DNA of 64,000 nt from Streptomyces sp. BK208 (GTDB lineage: Bacteria > Actinomycetota > Actinomycetes > Streptomycetales > Streptomycetaceae), in assembly GCF_004364245.1 (NCBI RefSeq), contig NZ_SOAV01000001.1, forward strand, positions 744,001 through 808,000. Direction: 5' to 3'. Shown one piece after another: positions 56,737-64,000 of the stretch. The position numbers and the translations under genes were made by a program. Within the stretch, counting starts at the first letter, position 1. Each line of letters starts with the position of its first letter. The notes under the pieces were generated by a model, which was given only the letters and a program-made list of their open reading frames with translations, was not told the origin of the DNA and made no database searches.

Positions 56737-57840
56737 TCATACTCCGGGACGTACGACGCCGAGGACGGGCATGGAGGCGGCCGGCGCGGTGGTGATGCTG
56801 CGGCCGGGCCGCGGTGCGTGGACGATCTGTCCGCCTCCGATGTACATGCCCACGTGGGTGGCGTCGTTGAAGTAGATGATCAGGTCTCCGGGGCGGGCGG
56901 AGGAGAGGCTGACGCGGGTGAGGCCGGCCCACTGCGCCTGCGAGGTGCGCGGGACGGGGTGCCCGGCGGCGGCCCATGCCGCGGAGGTGAGTCCGGAGCA
57001 GTCGTACGAGGACGGACCCACCGCTCCCCACACGTACGGCTTGCCGATCTGCGCCATGGCGAAGCCGACCGCCTTGCCCGCGGCGCCGCTGACCTGCGTC
57101 CCGCCGCCCGGCGCCGCCCGCTTGCCCTTCCCCTTGCCCACCGAGCCGCCGGACGGGCCACCGGACTGCGTCCACCTGGCCTCGGCCTGCTTCGCCCGCT
57201 CCCTTTCCAACCGGGCCAGTCTGCGGGTCTGTTCCTCCTCGAGTCCCGCCTCGATCCGCTCGGCCGCGGAGATCTTCTTCTCGATCTTCTGCTTGGCCGA
57301 TGCCTTGTCCGCGCGGCTGCGCTTCAGTTCCCGCAGTTCCTTCGCGGCGGCGTCGGTCTGCTCGCTCAGCTTCTCGCGGGCGGTCTTCTGTGTCTCGGAG
57401 ACGTTGACGAGGCCGCGCATGGCCTGGCGGGCCTGGGAGGCCTCGTCGAGGGCTCCCTCCGGGTGGTCGCCGAGCAGCAGCTGGATGCCGGTGGCGGCGA
57501 GGTCGCCGCCGCGGTACTGGGTGCGGGCGGCCGCGCCGGCGAGGTCGCGCAGGTCCTTCACCCGCTGCTCGGCCCGGGTCAGGTCCTTGCGCAGGGTCGT
57601 CAGCCGCTTCTCCTGCCCGGCCGCCTTCTCGTTCGCCGCGTTGTACGCCTCGGTGGCCACCTCCGCCTCGCGGTAGAGGCCGTCCAGTTCGCTGCGGATG
57701 TCCTCGATCGACTTGTCGGTGTGCGGATCGGGTTCGCTCGGGGCCGCGTGACCGGGGCCGGGCGACAGGACGATCGCGCAGACGAGGGCTGCCGTGACAC
57801 CCCGACTCCGTAACCGTCTGCCGCCGGTCGACACGTTCAT
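56737..57840 (-). CDS. Secreted NlpC/P60 peptidoglycan hydrolase
   Basis: 367 residues from the ATG at 57840 (GTGGAG upstream). A signal peptide (RRLRSRGVTAALVCAIVLSPGPGHAA) is followed by a long coiled coil of about 170 residues rich in K/E/R/A (DGLYREAEVATEAYNAANEKAAGQ ... RRLARLERERAKQAEARW). The C-terminal NlpC/P60 domain has AMAQIGKPYVWGAVGPSSYDCSGLTSAAW (catalytic Cys in YDCSG), PRTSQAQW, RPGDLIIYFNDATHVGMYIGGGQIVHAPRPG (catalytic His). This is the RpfB/RipA-like layout of wall endopeptidases. Operonic with the following unknown gene. Confidence 0.92.
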   Translation of the reverse strand: MNVSTGGRRLRSRGVTAALVCAIVLSPGPGHAAPSEPDPHTDKSIEDIRSELDGLYREAEVATEAYNAANEKAAGQEKRLTTLRKDLTRAEQRVKDLRDLAGAAARTQYRGGDLAATGIQLLLGDHPEGALDEASQARQAMRGLVNVSETQKTAREKLSEQTDAAAKELRELKRSRADKASAKQKIEKKISAAERIEAGLEEEQTRRLARLERERAKQAEARWTQSGGPSGGSVGKGKGKRAAPGGGTQVSGAAGKAVGFAMAQIGKPYVWGAVGPSSYDCSGLTSAAWAAAGHPVPRTSQAQWAGLTRVSLSSARPGDLIIYFNDATHVGMYIGGGQIVHAPRPGRSITTAPAASMPVLGVVRPGV

Positions 57841-58024
57841 GAACTCCACTCTCAGAGGTCGCGTGCGGGCGCGGCCCGGGCGGACGGCTGCCGCCGCGAC
57901 TGTCACCGCGGTTCACACGGTGGGCCGTTCGAGCCTTGAACACACTACCTTCCCCCGAACGGCCCTCCACGGTGTCCCCGCGCGTGTCAGGTTGCTCACA
58001 CGCACCCTGTTCACCGAGCGGTCG

Positions 58025-59749
58025 TCAGCTGCGCCAGGTGTCGTTGAGCGTGGTCTTCGCGGTGTTCACCGTCGCGGTGCGGTTGACGCCGCTTTCCCAG
58101 GTCACGTTGCCCGCCGCGTCCTTGCGGAGGTACTTGTACGCGAAGGACGTACCCGCGGGGAGGTCCACGTCCCGCTTCCACACCGGGTAGGCGGCCGGGT
58201 CGAGTTTCAGGGCGCTGCCCGGGTTCCAGTTGCCGAGCTCCGGCCGGTTGCCGGTCACGTAGATGTCCTGGCCCCAGGTGGTGGTGGCGTTGACCGCGAA
58301 GGACACGTTGGAGGCGACCGGGTCCGGGTCGGCGGGGCCGTTCGTGCCGTCGCAGGTACGGGCGCCCACGTGCAGGGCCACGGCCGTGCCCGCTCCCAGG
58401 GTCGCTGTGAACCGGCCTGCCCCGTCGACCGTCACACCTTTGCCCGTCTGGACATCGCAGTATTCACCTGCGGGCAGCGACGTCTGGAACGTGCGGGTCA
58501 ACGAGGTGCCCTCGTGGTTGATGGCGACGTACGCCTTCGGGCCGCGTCCGAAGGCGATCTGGTCACCGCCGTTGTCCCACCAGTCGGTGACGGCCTGGCC
58601 GCGGGCGGTGTTGCGGAAGCCGACCATGGAGGAGATCTCGCGCCAGGCGTGCTGGCACTTCCAGCCGTCGTTGTAACACGCGTTCACCTGGCCGCCGTTC
58701 GGCGGGCCGGCGTCGTGGTCGGTGAACTCGTAGCCGGAGTGGACGTCGGGGCTGCCGTAGGGCCAGGCCAGCATGAACACGTGCGCCAGGGTGTAGGCGG
58801 CCCCGTCCTTGTAGGTGAGGGTCTCGCCGTTGCGCTCGGTGTCGTGGTTGGTGACGAAGACGGCCGACCCGCCGGAGGACATGTAGCCCCAGGATTCGCC
58901 GAAGTTCTTCAGGGACGCGAGGTTCTCACTGTTGAACATCCGCTTGAGGTCCCGTGCGTAGCGGAACTCCTGCACGTCGCCGCTGCCGAGGTACTCGGTC
59001 GGGGAGACGGCCTCGCCCGCGCCGTAGATCGCCTCGTGCTTCCAGTACACGTCCGGCTTGGTGAGCCGGGACTTGATGGCGGCCAGGTCGCCGGCGGCCA
59101 TGTGTTTGGACGCGTCGATCCGGAAGCCGTCGACGCCGAGGGACAGCAGGTCGTTCAGGTATCCGGCGATCTTTCCCCGTACGTGGTCCTCGCCGGTGTC
59201 CAGGTCCGCGAGGCCGACCAGCTCGCACTCCTGGACGTTGCGGCGGTCGCCGTAGTTGCTGATCTGCGAGGTGCAGTTGTCGAGGTCGCTCGACGAGTAC
59301 AGGCCGGGGTAGTCGTACTTGGTGTACGACGATCCGCCGGTGCCCGTGCCGCTGCCGGCCGACATGTGGTTGATGACCGAGTCGGCGATGACCTTCACCC
59401 CTGCCGCGTGGCAGGTGTCGACCATGCTCCCGAACTGGGCGCGGTCGCCGAGGCGGCCCGCGATCCGGTAGCTGACCGGCTGGTACGAGGTCCACCACTG
59501 GCCGCCCTGGATGTGCTCCTGGGGCGGTGAGACCTGGACGAAGCCGTAGCCGGCCGGGCCGAGGGTGTCGGTACAGGCCTTGGCGACGGAGCTGAACTTC
59601 CACTCGAACATCACCGCGGTGACGTCCTTGTCTCCGGGCGGGGTCGCCCGGGCCGGTGCCGCGGTGGCGACGAGGCTGCCGGCCAGACCGGCGGTGAGTG
59701 CGAGCGCGGTGGCGGTGACTCTTCGTGCCGCGCTGGTGTTCCCGTGCAT
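58025..59749 (-). CDS. Secreted alpha-amylase (GH13 with C-terminal starch-binding domain)
   Basis: 574 residues. Signal peptide [19 protein letters not shown]...AAPARA. GH13 motifs: DSVINHMS (region I), GFRIDASKH (nucleophile Asp), WKHEAIYG (acid Glu), [10 protein letters not shown] (transition-state Asp). The last 100 residues ([35 protein letters not shown]) form a CBM20 starch-binding module. Start at the ATG 59749; earlier in-frame Met codons are inside the operator. An endo-acting extracellular amylase; divergent from the GH13 gene at 60105 across a MalR-type promoter region. Confidence 0.95.
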   Translation of the reverse strand: MHGNTSAARRVTATALALTAGLAGSLVATAAPARATPPGDKDVTAVMFEWKFSSVAKACTDTLGPAGYGFVQVSPPQEHIQGGQWWTSYQPVSYRIAGRLGDRAQFGSMVDTCHAAGVKVIADSVINHMSAGSGTGTGGSSYTKYDYPGLYSSSDLDNCTSQISNYGDRRNVQECELVGLADLDTGEDHVRGKIAGYLNDLLSLGVDGFRIDASKHMAAGDLAAIKSRLTKPDVYWKHEAIYGAGEAVSPTEYLGSGDVQEFRYARDLKRMFNSENLASLKNFGESWGYMSSGGSAVFVTNHDTERNGETLTYKDGAAYTLAHVFMLAWPYGSPDVHSGYEFTDHDAGPPNGGQVNACYNDGWKCQHAWREISSMVGFRNTARGQAVTDWWDNGGDQIAFGRGPKAYVAINHEGTSLTRTFQTSLPAGEYCDVQTGKGVTVDGAGRFTATLGAGTAVALHVGARTCDGTNGPADPDPVASNVSFAVNATTTWGQDIYVTGNRPELGNWNPGSALKLDPAAYPVWKRDVDLPAGTSFAYKYLRKDAAGNVTWESGVNRTATVNTAKTTLNDTWRS

Positions 59750-59830
59750 GGAGTCTCCCGTGTGAGGGTGCGGGTGTCCCGGGGGTGCCGACGGATGCCT
59801 GGGGAGGAGTCGGCACATGCTTGCAATGTG

Positions 59831-59859
59831 TTGCAGCAATATTTCTGCAACCGCTTGCG
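59831..59859. promoter_or_regulatory. MalR-type inverted repeats in the amylase divergent promoter
   Basis: TTGCAG (59831-59836) and CTGCAA (59845-59850) form an inverted repeat with an 8-bp AT-rich spacer. ACCGCTTGCG (59850-59859) follows and matches the GCCGCTTGCG upstream of malR. The intergenic stretch 59750-60104 otherwise shows a small TTTCTGCAAT half-site near 59977-59986 and no gene. Confidence 0.65.
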
Positions 59860-60104
59860 CTGGTGACCGTAGATGCGGTGTTCAACCACGGTCAACCCTC
59901 TGTGCACGGTGGAAAGTTGAAGCGCGACCCCTTTACGGCTCCCCCGCACACGGGTAACTTCCGGCTGCCGTAAGGACTTTCTGCAATTTTCCGTTCCTCC
60001 TTTCAGCCGCTGGTCGTCCTTCCCTTCACCTGCCGGTCGTTCTCCCTCCCACCCGCTGGGCGTTCGCCGGCCGTGCCCGCCGCTCCGCCTCCCTGGAGAC
60101 ACGC

Positions 60105-63101
60105 ATGAGACGCATGAGACACCTCCGCAAGCGGCTGCGACGGCCGTTGGCCGCGGCCGTCGCGACCGCCGCCATCCTCACGGTGCCGACCACCGCGCCG
60201 GACACCCCCACCGCGACGGCGGCGGCCGCGGCCGGCAACACGGCGACCGTCTTCTACTACACGGGGACGAAGGGCTGGGACCGGTACCACCTGCACTACG
60301 CCCCCGACGGCGGCTCCTGGACCGAGGTCCCCGGAGCGGCGATGGAGAGCGCGTGCACCGACTGGGTGAAGAAGACGGTCACCCTCGGGAGCGCGGCGGG
60401 CCTGCGGGCCACCTTCAACGACGGTGCGGGGACCTGGGACAACAACGGGGGCGAGAACTACGCCCTGGGGACCGGCGAGATCACGGTCAAGGACGGCGTG
60501 GTCGCGCACTCCGACCCCTGCGGCGCGGGCACGGACCCCGGCGGCCCCGCGCCGGGTGACGGCCACCGGACCACCGTCTACTACTCCACCCGGTCCCTCG
60601 GCTGGACCACCGTCAACATCCACTACCGGCCCGCGGGCGGCTCCTGGACCGCCGTTCCGGGAGTCGGCATGCGGGCGGCCTGCGCCGGCTGGTGGCGGAC
60701 GGACCTCGACCTGGGCGCGGCCACCTCGTCGCAGGCCGCGTTCAACAACGGCAACGGCGTGTGGGACAACAACCGGGGCGCGGACTACGCCCTGCCCGCC
60801 GGCGTCACCACCGTCGCCGACAACACGGTCACCGCGAACGCCGAGAACCCCTGCGCCGAGGAGGTGCCCGACACACGGGCACCGACCGTTCCCGCCGGGG
60901 TGAGCGCGAAGGCCGACGGCGTGTCCGTCCTGCTCACCTGGGAGCCGTCCACCGACGCCACCGGGGTCGCCGGGTACCAGGTGACGCGCACCGGAGGCAC
61001 CAGGGGCGGGGTCGTGAGCGACGTCGGCTCCACCGTCTTCCCGGACACGGGCTTGGAGGAGAACACGACCTACACCTACACCGTCAGGGCCGTGGACGCG
61101 GCGGGCAACGTCTCCGCGGCCTCGGCCGCCGCGATCGCCACCACCGGCACGACGCCTGCGTCGCCCACCGCGGGCAAGCCCCTGGCCACCGATCCCCGCA
61201 AGGACCCGATCTACTTCGTCCTCACCGCCCGTTTCGACGACGGCGACGCCTCCAACAACCGCGGGGGCGGCCAGCACGGGAAGTCCGGCAACGCGGCGAA
61301 CGACGACCCCATGTTCCGGGGCGACTTCAGGGGGCTGGTCGACAAGCTCGACTACATCAAGGGACTCGGCTTCTCCGCCGTGTGGATCACACCCGTGGTC
61401 CTCAACCGATCGGACTACGACTACCACGGCTACCATGGCTACGACTTCTACCGGGTCGACCCGCGGCTCGAGTCCGCCGGCGCCTCCTACCAGGATCTCA
61501 TCGACGCGGCCCACGCCAAGGGCATGAAGATCTACCAGGACGTCGTCTACAACCACTCCTCCCGCTGGGGAGCCAAGGGTCTGTTCACGCCGACCGTCTA
61601 CGGGGTGCGCGACTCCCAGTGGAGCTGGTACTACGACGAGAGGCAGGCCGGCTTCGAGTACGACGGCCTGACCGTCGAGCCCAAGAGCGGCAAGTCGTAC
61701 TACAACGGCGACCTGTGGTCCACGGCCGAGCCCAGTGGCAACACCTGCGTCGACTGGGGCAGACCCACCGGCGCCAGGAGTCCCGAGGGCTACACGATCT
61801 ACAACTGCCAGTGGCCAGGACCGACGTCCGGCATGTTCCCCAAGGCGCTGTACCACAACTGCTGGATCGGCAACTGGGAGGGCGAGGACTCGCGTTCGTG
61901 CTGGCTGCACGAGGACCTCGCCGACTTCGACACCGAGAACCCGCAGGTGCAGAACTACCTCGTCGGCGCCTACGACAAGTACATCGACATGGGCGTCGAC
62001 GGCTTCCGCGTCGACACGGCCGTGCACATCCCGCGTACCACCTGGAACCGCCGTTTCCTGCCCGCGATCCAGGAGCGCGTCGCCCGGCAGCACGGCACCG
62101 AGGCCGCGCGGAACTTCTTCGTCTTCGGCGAGGTGGCCGCCTTCGTCAACGACAAGTGGAACCGCGGCTCGGTCAACCACTCGGCGCAGTTCTACACGTG
62201 GAAGGAGCGCAAGGAGTACAGCGCCGACGACGAGAAGGCCGCGCTGGAGATGTACGAGTACGAGCAGCAGCAGGGCACCGGGAACCAGCCCACCTCCACC
62301 AACGCCTTCCTGGAGGGCAACAGCTACCACACCCCTGACCACAGCCGCTTCTCCGGCATGAACGTCATCGACATGCGCATGCACATGAACTTCGGTGACG
62401 CGAGCAACGCGTTCCACAACGGCAAGGACTCCGACGACAGCTACAACGACGCCACCTACAACGTCGTGTACGTCGACAGTCACGACTACGGCCCCAACAA
62501 GAGCAGCGAACGCTACGCGGGCGGCACCGACGCCTGGGCCGAGAACATGTCCCTGATGTGGACCTTCCGCGGCATCCCGACGCTGTACTACGGATCGGAG
62601 ATCGAGTTCCAGAAGGGCAAGAAGATCGACTGCGGCCCCACCTGTCCCCTCGCGACGACGGGCCGCGCCTACTACGGCGGTCACCTGGCCGGCGACGTCA
62701 CGGCCTCCGACTTCTCCACGGTGGACTCGGCCACCGGTGCCGTCGCCACGACGCTGGCACAACCCCTGGTCAAGCACGTGCAGCGGCTGAACCGGATCCG
62801 CCGGGCCGTACCCGCCCTGCAGATGGGCCAGTACTCCACGGACGGCATCACCGGTGACATGGCCTTCAAGCGGCGCTACACCGGGGGCGGCACGGACAGC
62901 TTCGCCCTCGTCACCGTCTCCGGCGGCGCCACGTACAGCGGCATCCCCAACGGCACGTACCGGGACGCGGTCACCGGAGACACCAGGACCGTCACGGACG
63001 GCCGGCTCACCGTCGCCGCGCCGGGCAAGGGCAACCTGCGGGTGTACGTCCTGTGCGGTACCGGAAAGATCGGGACGGACGGTCCCTACCTGAAGCCCTG
63101 A
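60105..63101 (+). CDS. Secreted multidomain GH13 amylase (2x CBM25, Fn3, catalytic)
   Basis: 998 residues. A twin basic/hydrophobic signal (RRPLAAAVATAAILTVPTTA) precedes two CBM25 modules (about 45-135 and 150-245), each with FYY/VYY...GW and a GxWDNNxGxxYAL signature. An Fn3 domain (about 262-350) follows, then the GH13 core from about 365: YFVLTARFDDGDASNNRGG, DVVYNHSSRWG, GVDGFRVDTAVH (nucleophile), VFGEVAAFV (acid), VYVDSHDYGPN (third Asp) and a C-terminal beta domain. The substrate is starch or related alpha-glucans outside the cell. The ATG at 60105 is followed by a second at 60114; either could be used. Confidence 0.95.
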   Translation: MRRMRHLRKRLRRPLAAAVATAAILTVPTTAPDTPTATAAAAAGNTATVFYYTGTKGWDRYHLHYAPDGGSWTEVPGAAMESACTDWVKKTVTLGSAAGLRATFNDGAGTWDNNGGENYALGTGEITVKDGVVAHSDPCGAGTDPGGPAPGDGHRTTVYYSTRSLGWTTVNIHYRPAGGSWTAVPGVGMRAACAGWWRTDLDLGAATSSQAAFNNGNGVWDNNRGADYALPAGVTTVADNTVTANAENPCAEEVPDTRAPTVPAGVSAKADGVSVLLTWEPSTDATGVAGYQVTRTGGTRGGVVSDVGSTVFPDTGLEENTTYTYTVRAVDAAGNVSAASAAAIATTGTTPASPTAGKPLATDPRKDPIYFVLTARFDDGDASNNRGGGQHGKSGNAANDDPMFRGDFRGLVDKLDYIKGLGFSAVWITPVVLNRSDYDYHGYHGYDFYRVDPRLESAGASYQDLIDAAHAKGMKIYQDVVYNHSSRWGAKGLFTPTVYGVRDSQWSWYYDERQAGFEYDGLTVEPKSGKSYYNGDLWSTAEPSGNTCVDWGRPTGARSPEGYTIYNCQWPGPTSGMFPKALYHNCWIGNWEGEDSRSCWLHEDLADFDTENPQVQNYLVGAYDKYIDMGVDGFRVDTAVHIPRTTWNRRFLPAIQERVARQHGTEAARNFFVFGEVAAFVNDKWNRGSVNHSAQFYTWKERKEYSADDEKAALEMYEYEQQQGTGNQPTSTNAFLEGNSYHTPDHSRFSGMNVIDMRMHMNFGDASNAFHNGKDSDDSYNDATYNVVYVDSHDYGPNKSSERYAGGTDAWAENMSLMWTFRGIPTLYYGSEIEFQKGKKIDCGPTCPLATTGRAYYGGHLAGDVTASDFSTVDSATGAVATTLAQPLVKHVQRLNRIRRAVPALQMGQYSTDGITGDMAFKRRYTGGGTDSFALVTVSGGATYSGIPNGTYRDAVTGDTRTVTDGRLTVAAPGKGNLRVYVLCGTGKIGTDGPYLKP

Positions 63102-63110
63102 GGCAGGCCG

Positions 63111-63144
63111 CCGGAACCCCGGGGACCGCACCCCGGGGTTCCGG
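63111..63144 (+). terminator. Strong hairpin terminator after the GH13 gene
   Basis: A perfect 14-bp stem (63111-63124 with 63131-63144) and 6-nt loop start ten bases after the stop codon and isolate the amylase from malR. Confidence 0.8.
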
Positions 63145-63151
63145 GACCGGA

Positions 63152-63164
63152 GCAAGCCGCTTGC
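63152..63164. promoter_or_regulatory. Candidate MalR autoregulatory operator
   Basis: GCAAG-CCG-CTTGC, a 5-bp perfect inverted repeat, is centred 31 bp upstream of the malR GTG. The CCGCTTGCG part is shared with the amylase promoter at 59851-59859. Confidence 0.55.
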
Positions 63165-63188
63165 GGTGTTTGCGTTAGCCTTTCGTCT

Positions 63189-64000
63189 GTGACGCGACGA
63201 CTTGCTCAGGTGGCGAAGAAGGTTGGGGTCAGCGAGGCCACGGTCAGCCGGGTGCTCAACGGGAAGCCGGGGGTGTCCGAGTCGACCCGGCAGTCCGTGC
63301 TGAGCGCGCTGGACGTGCTGGGCTACGAGCGTCCCACCCAGCTGCGGGGCGAGCGGGCCCGCCTGGTCGGGCTGGTGCTGCCGGAGCTGCAGAACCCCAT
63401 CTTCCCGGCGTTCGCCGAGGTCATCGGCGGTGCGCTGGCGCAGCAGGGACTGACTCCGGTGCTGTGCACCCAGACCAAGGGCGGCGTCTCCGAGGCCGAC
63501 TACGTCGAGCTGCTCCTCCAGCAGCAGGTCTCCGGGGTCGTCTTCGCGGGCGGGCTGTTCGCGCAGGCCGACGCCCCGCACGACCACTACCGGCTGCTGG
63601 CCGAGCGGAACATCCCCGTGGTGCTCATCAACGCGTCGATCGAGAACCTCGACTTCCCGTGCATCGCGTGCGACGACGCCGTGGCCGTCGAGCAGTCCTG
63701 GCGGCATCTGGCGTCCCTGGGGCACGAGCGCATCGGCCTGGTCCTGGGCCCCTCCGACCACATCCCCTCTCGCCGGAAGCTGGCCGCCGCCAGGGACGCG
63801 GCCCGCGCCGCACACACGGAACTGCCCGAGGAGTACGTCGAGCGGGCCATGTTCTCCCTGGAAGGCGGCCAGGCAGCCGCCTCGCGTCTTCTCGACCGCG
63901 GCGTCACCGGCATCATCTGCGCCAGCGACCCCCTCGCCCTCGGCGCCGTCCGCGCCGCCCGCCGACGCGGCCTGCACGTCCCCCACGACGTCTCCGTCGT
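63189..64000 (+). CDS. malR: Maltose-operon repressor, LacI family (3'-truncated by window edge)
   Basis: The GTG start gives MTRRLAQVAKKVGVSEATVSRVLNGKPGVSESTRQSV (in parts), the LacI helix-turn-helix and hinge. YERPTQLRGERARLVGLVLPELQNP, IFPAFAEVIGGALAQQGLTPVLCTQTKGGVSEADYV and ASLGHERIGLVLGPSDHIPSRRKLAAARD (in segments) follow very closely the Streptomyces MalR/Reg1 repressor as I remember it. About 270 of its roughly 340 residues are visible. It represses amylase and maltose-uptake genes until maltose-type ligands bind. Position beside two amylases with related inverted repeats supports this. Confidence 0.92.
   Translation, partial: MTRRLAQVAKKVGVSEATVSRVLNGKPGVSESTRQSVLSALDVLGYERPTQLRGERARLVGLVLPELQNPIFPAFAEVIGGALAQQGLTPVLCTQTKGGVSEADYVELLLQQQVSGVVFAGGLFAQADAPHDHYRLLAERNIPVVLINASIENLDFPCIACDDAVAVEQSWRHLASLGHERIGLVLGPSDHIPSRRKLAAARDAARAAHTELPEEYVERAMFSLEGGQAAASRLLDRGVTGIICASDPLALGAVRAARRRGLHVPHDVSV

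Noticed and set aside
60003..63986. A 1327-codon open frame opposite the multidomain GH13 gene
   Set aside because: It mirrors the third-position GC of the amylase; composition is low-complexity V/G/R and no domains are seen.

Overview
The window is high-GC DNA with the codon bias, tight gene packing and GTG/TTG starts of a Streptomyces chromosome. A salicylate-primed thiazoline NRPS cluster, a crt/lit carotenoid locus, a SARP regulator and a MalR-type maltose repressor all support that genus. I recognised the families from sequence motifs and gene order; no database search was run.

Region 1 (1-6.1 kb, + strand) is the tail of a biosynthetic operon that continues off the left edge. It holds a truncated type II thioesterase, a flavin reductase, a free-standing and degenerate adenylation-domain protein, an FAD monooxygenase resembling polyether epoxidases, an epoxide-hydrolase-type alpha/beta hydrolase and a P450. 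It ends at a strong hairpin terminator.

Region 2 (6.2-33.4 kb) is a pyochelin-class cluster of the thiazostatin/watasemycin type. Salicylate synthase makes salicylate and a salicyl-AMP ligase activates it. NRPS-1 (ArCP-Cy-A-PCP with a domain stuffed into A) and NRPS-2 (TubC docking-Cy-A-MT-PCP-TE) add two heterocyclised cysteines. A saccharopine-dehydrogenase-fold reductase should reduce the second ring and the MT should N-methylate it. A B12-type radical SAM protein is the probable thiazoline C-methylase. A cupin, a type II thioesterase, two ABC half-transporters of YbtP/YbtQ type and an MFS pump complete the set. Control is by a SARP and two tandem, closely related TetR proteins. The same palindromic core, TACGCGTA, lies in the MFS/TetR divergent promoter and inside the promoter of the ABC/NRPS-1 operon.

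Region 3 (34-48.5 kb) starts with an SDR, followed by a light-responsive carotenoid locus: an iron-sulfur (6-4) photolyase-type protein, crtE-crtI-crtB, a Rieske protein, crtU, and litQ-litR / litS-litA-litB. The order matches my memory of the S. coelicolor crt/lit region, but crtV, crtT and the lycopene cyclase crtY are missing. A possible crtT C-terminal scrap lies immediately upstream of crtU.

Region 4 (48.6-57.9 kb) holds a LacI-family regulator convergent with a permease-amidohydrolase-TSUP exporter operon, which looks like purine-type nucleobase uptake and deamination and has a striking double palindromic operator. Next come a methyltransferase with two tiny flanking ORFs, a GNAT acetyltransferase, an unrecognised protein and an NlpC/P60 cell-wall hydrolase.

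Region 5 (58-64 kb) is starch use: two divergent secreted GH13 amylases with mal-type inverted repeats between them, then malR, which is cut by the right edge.
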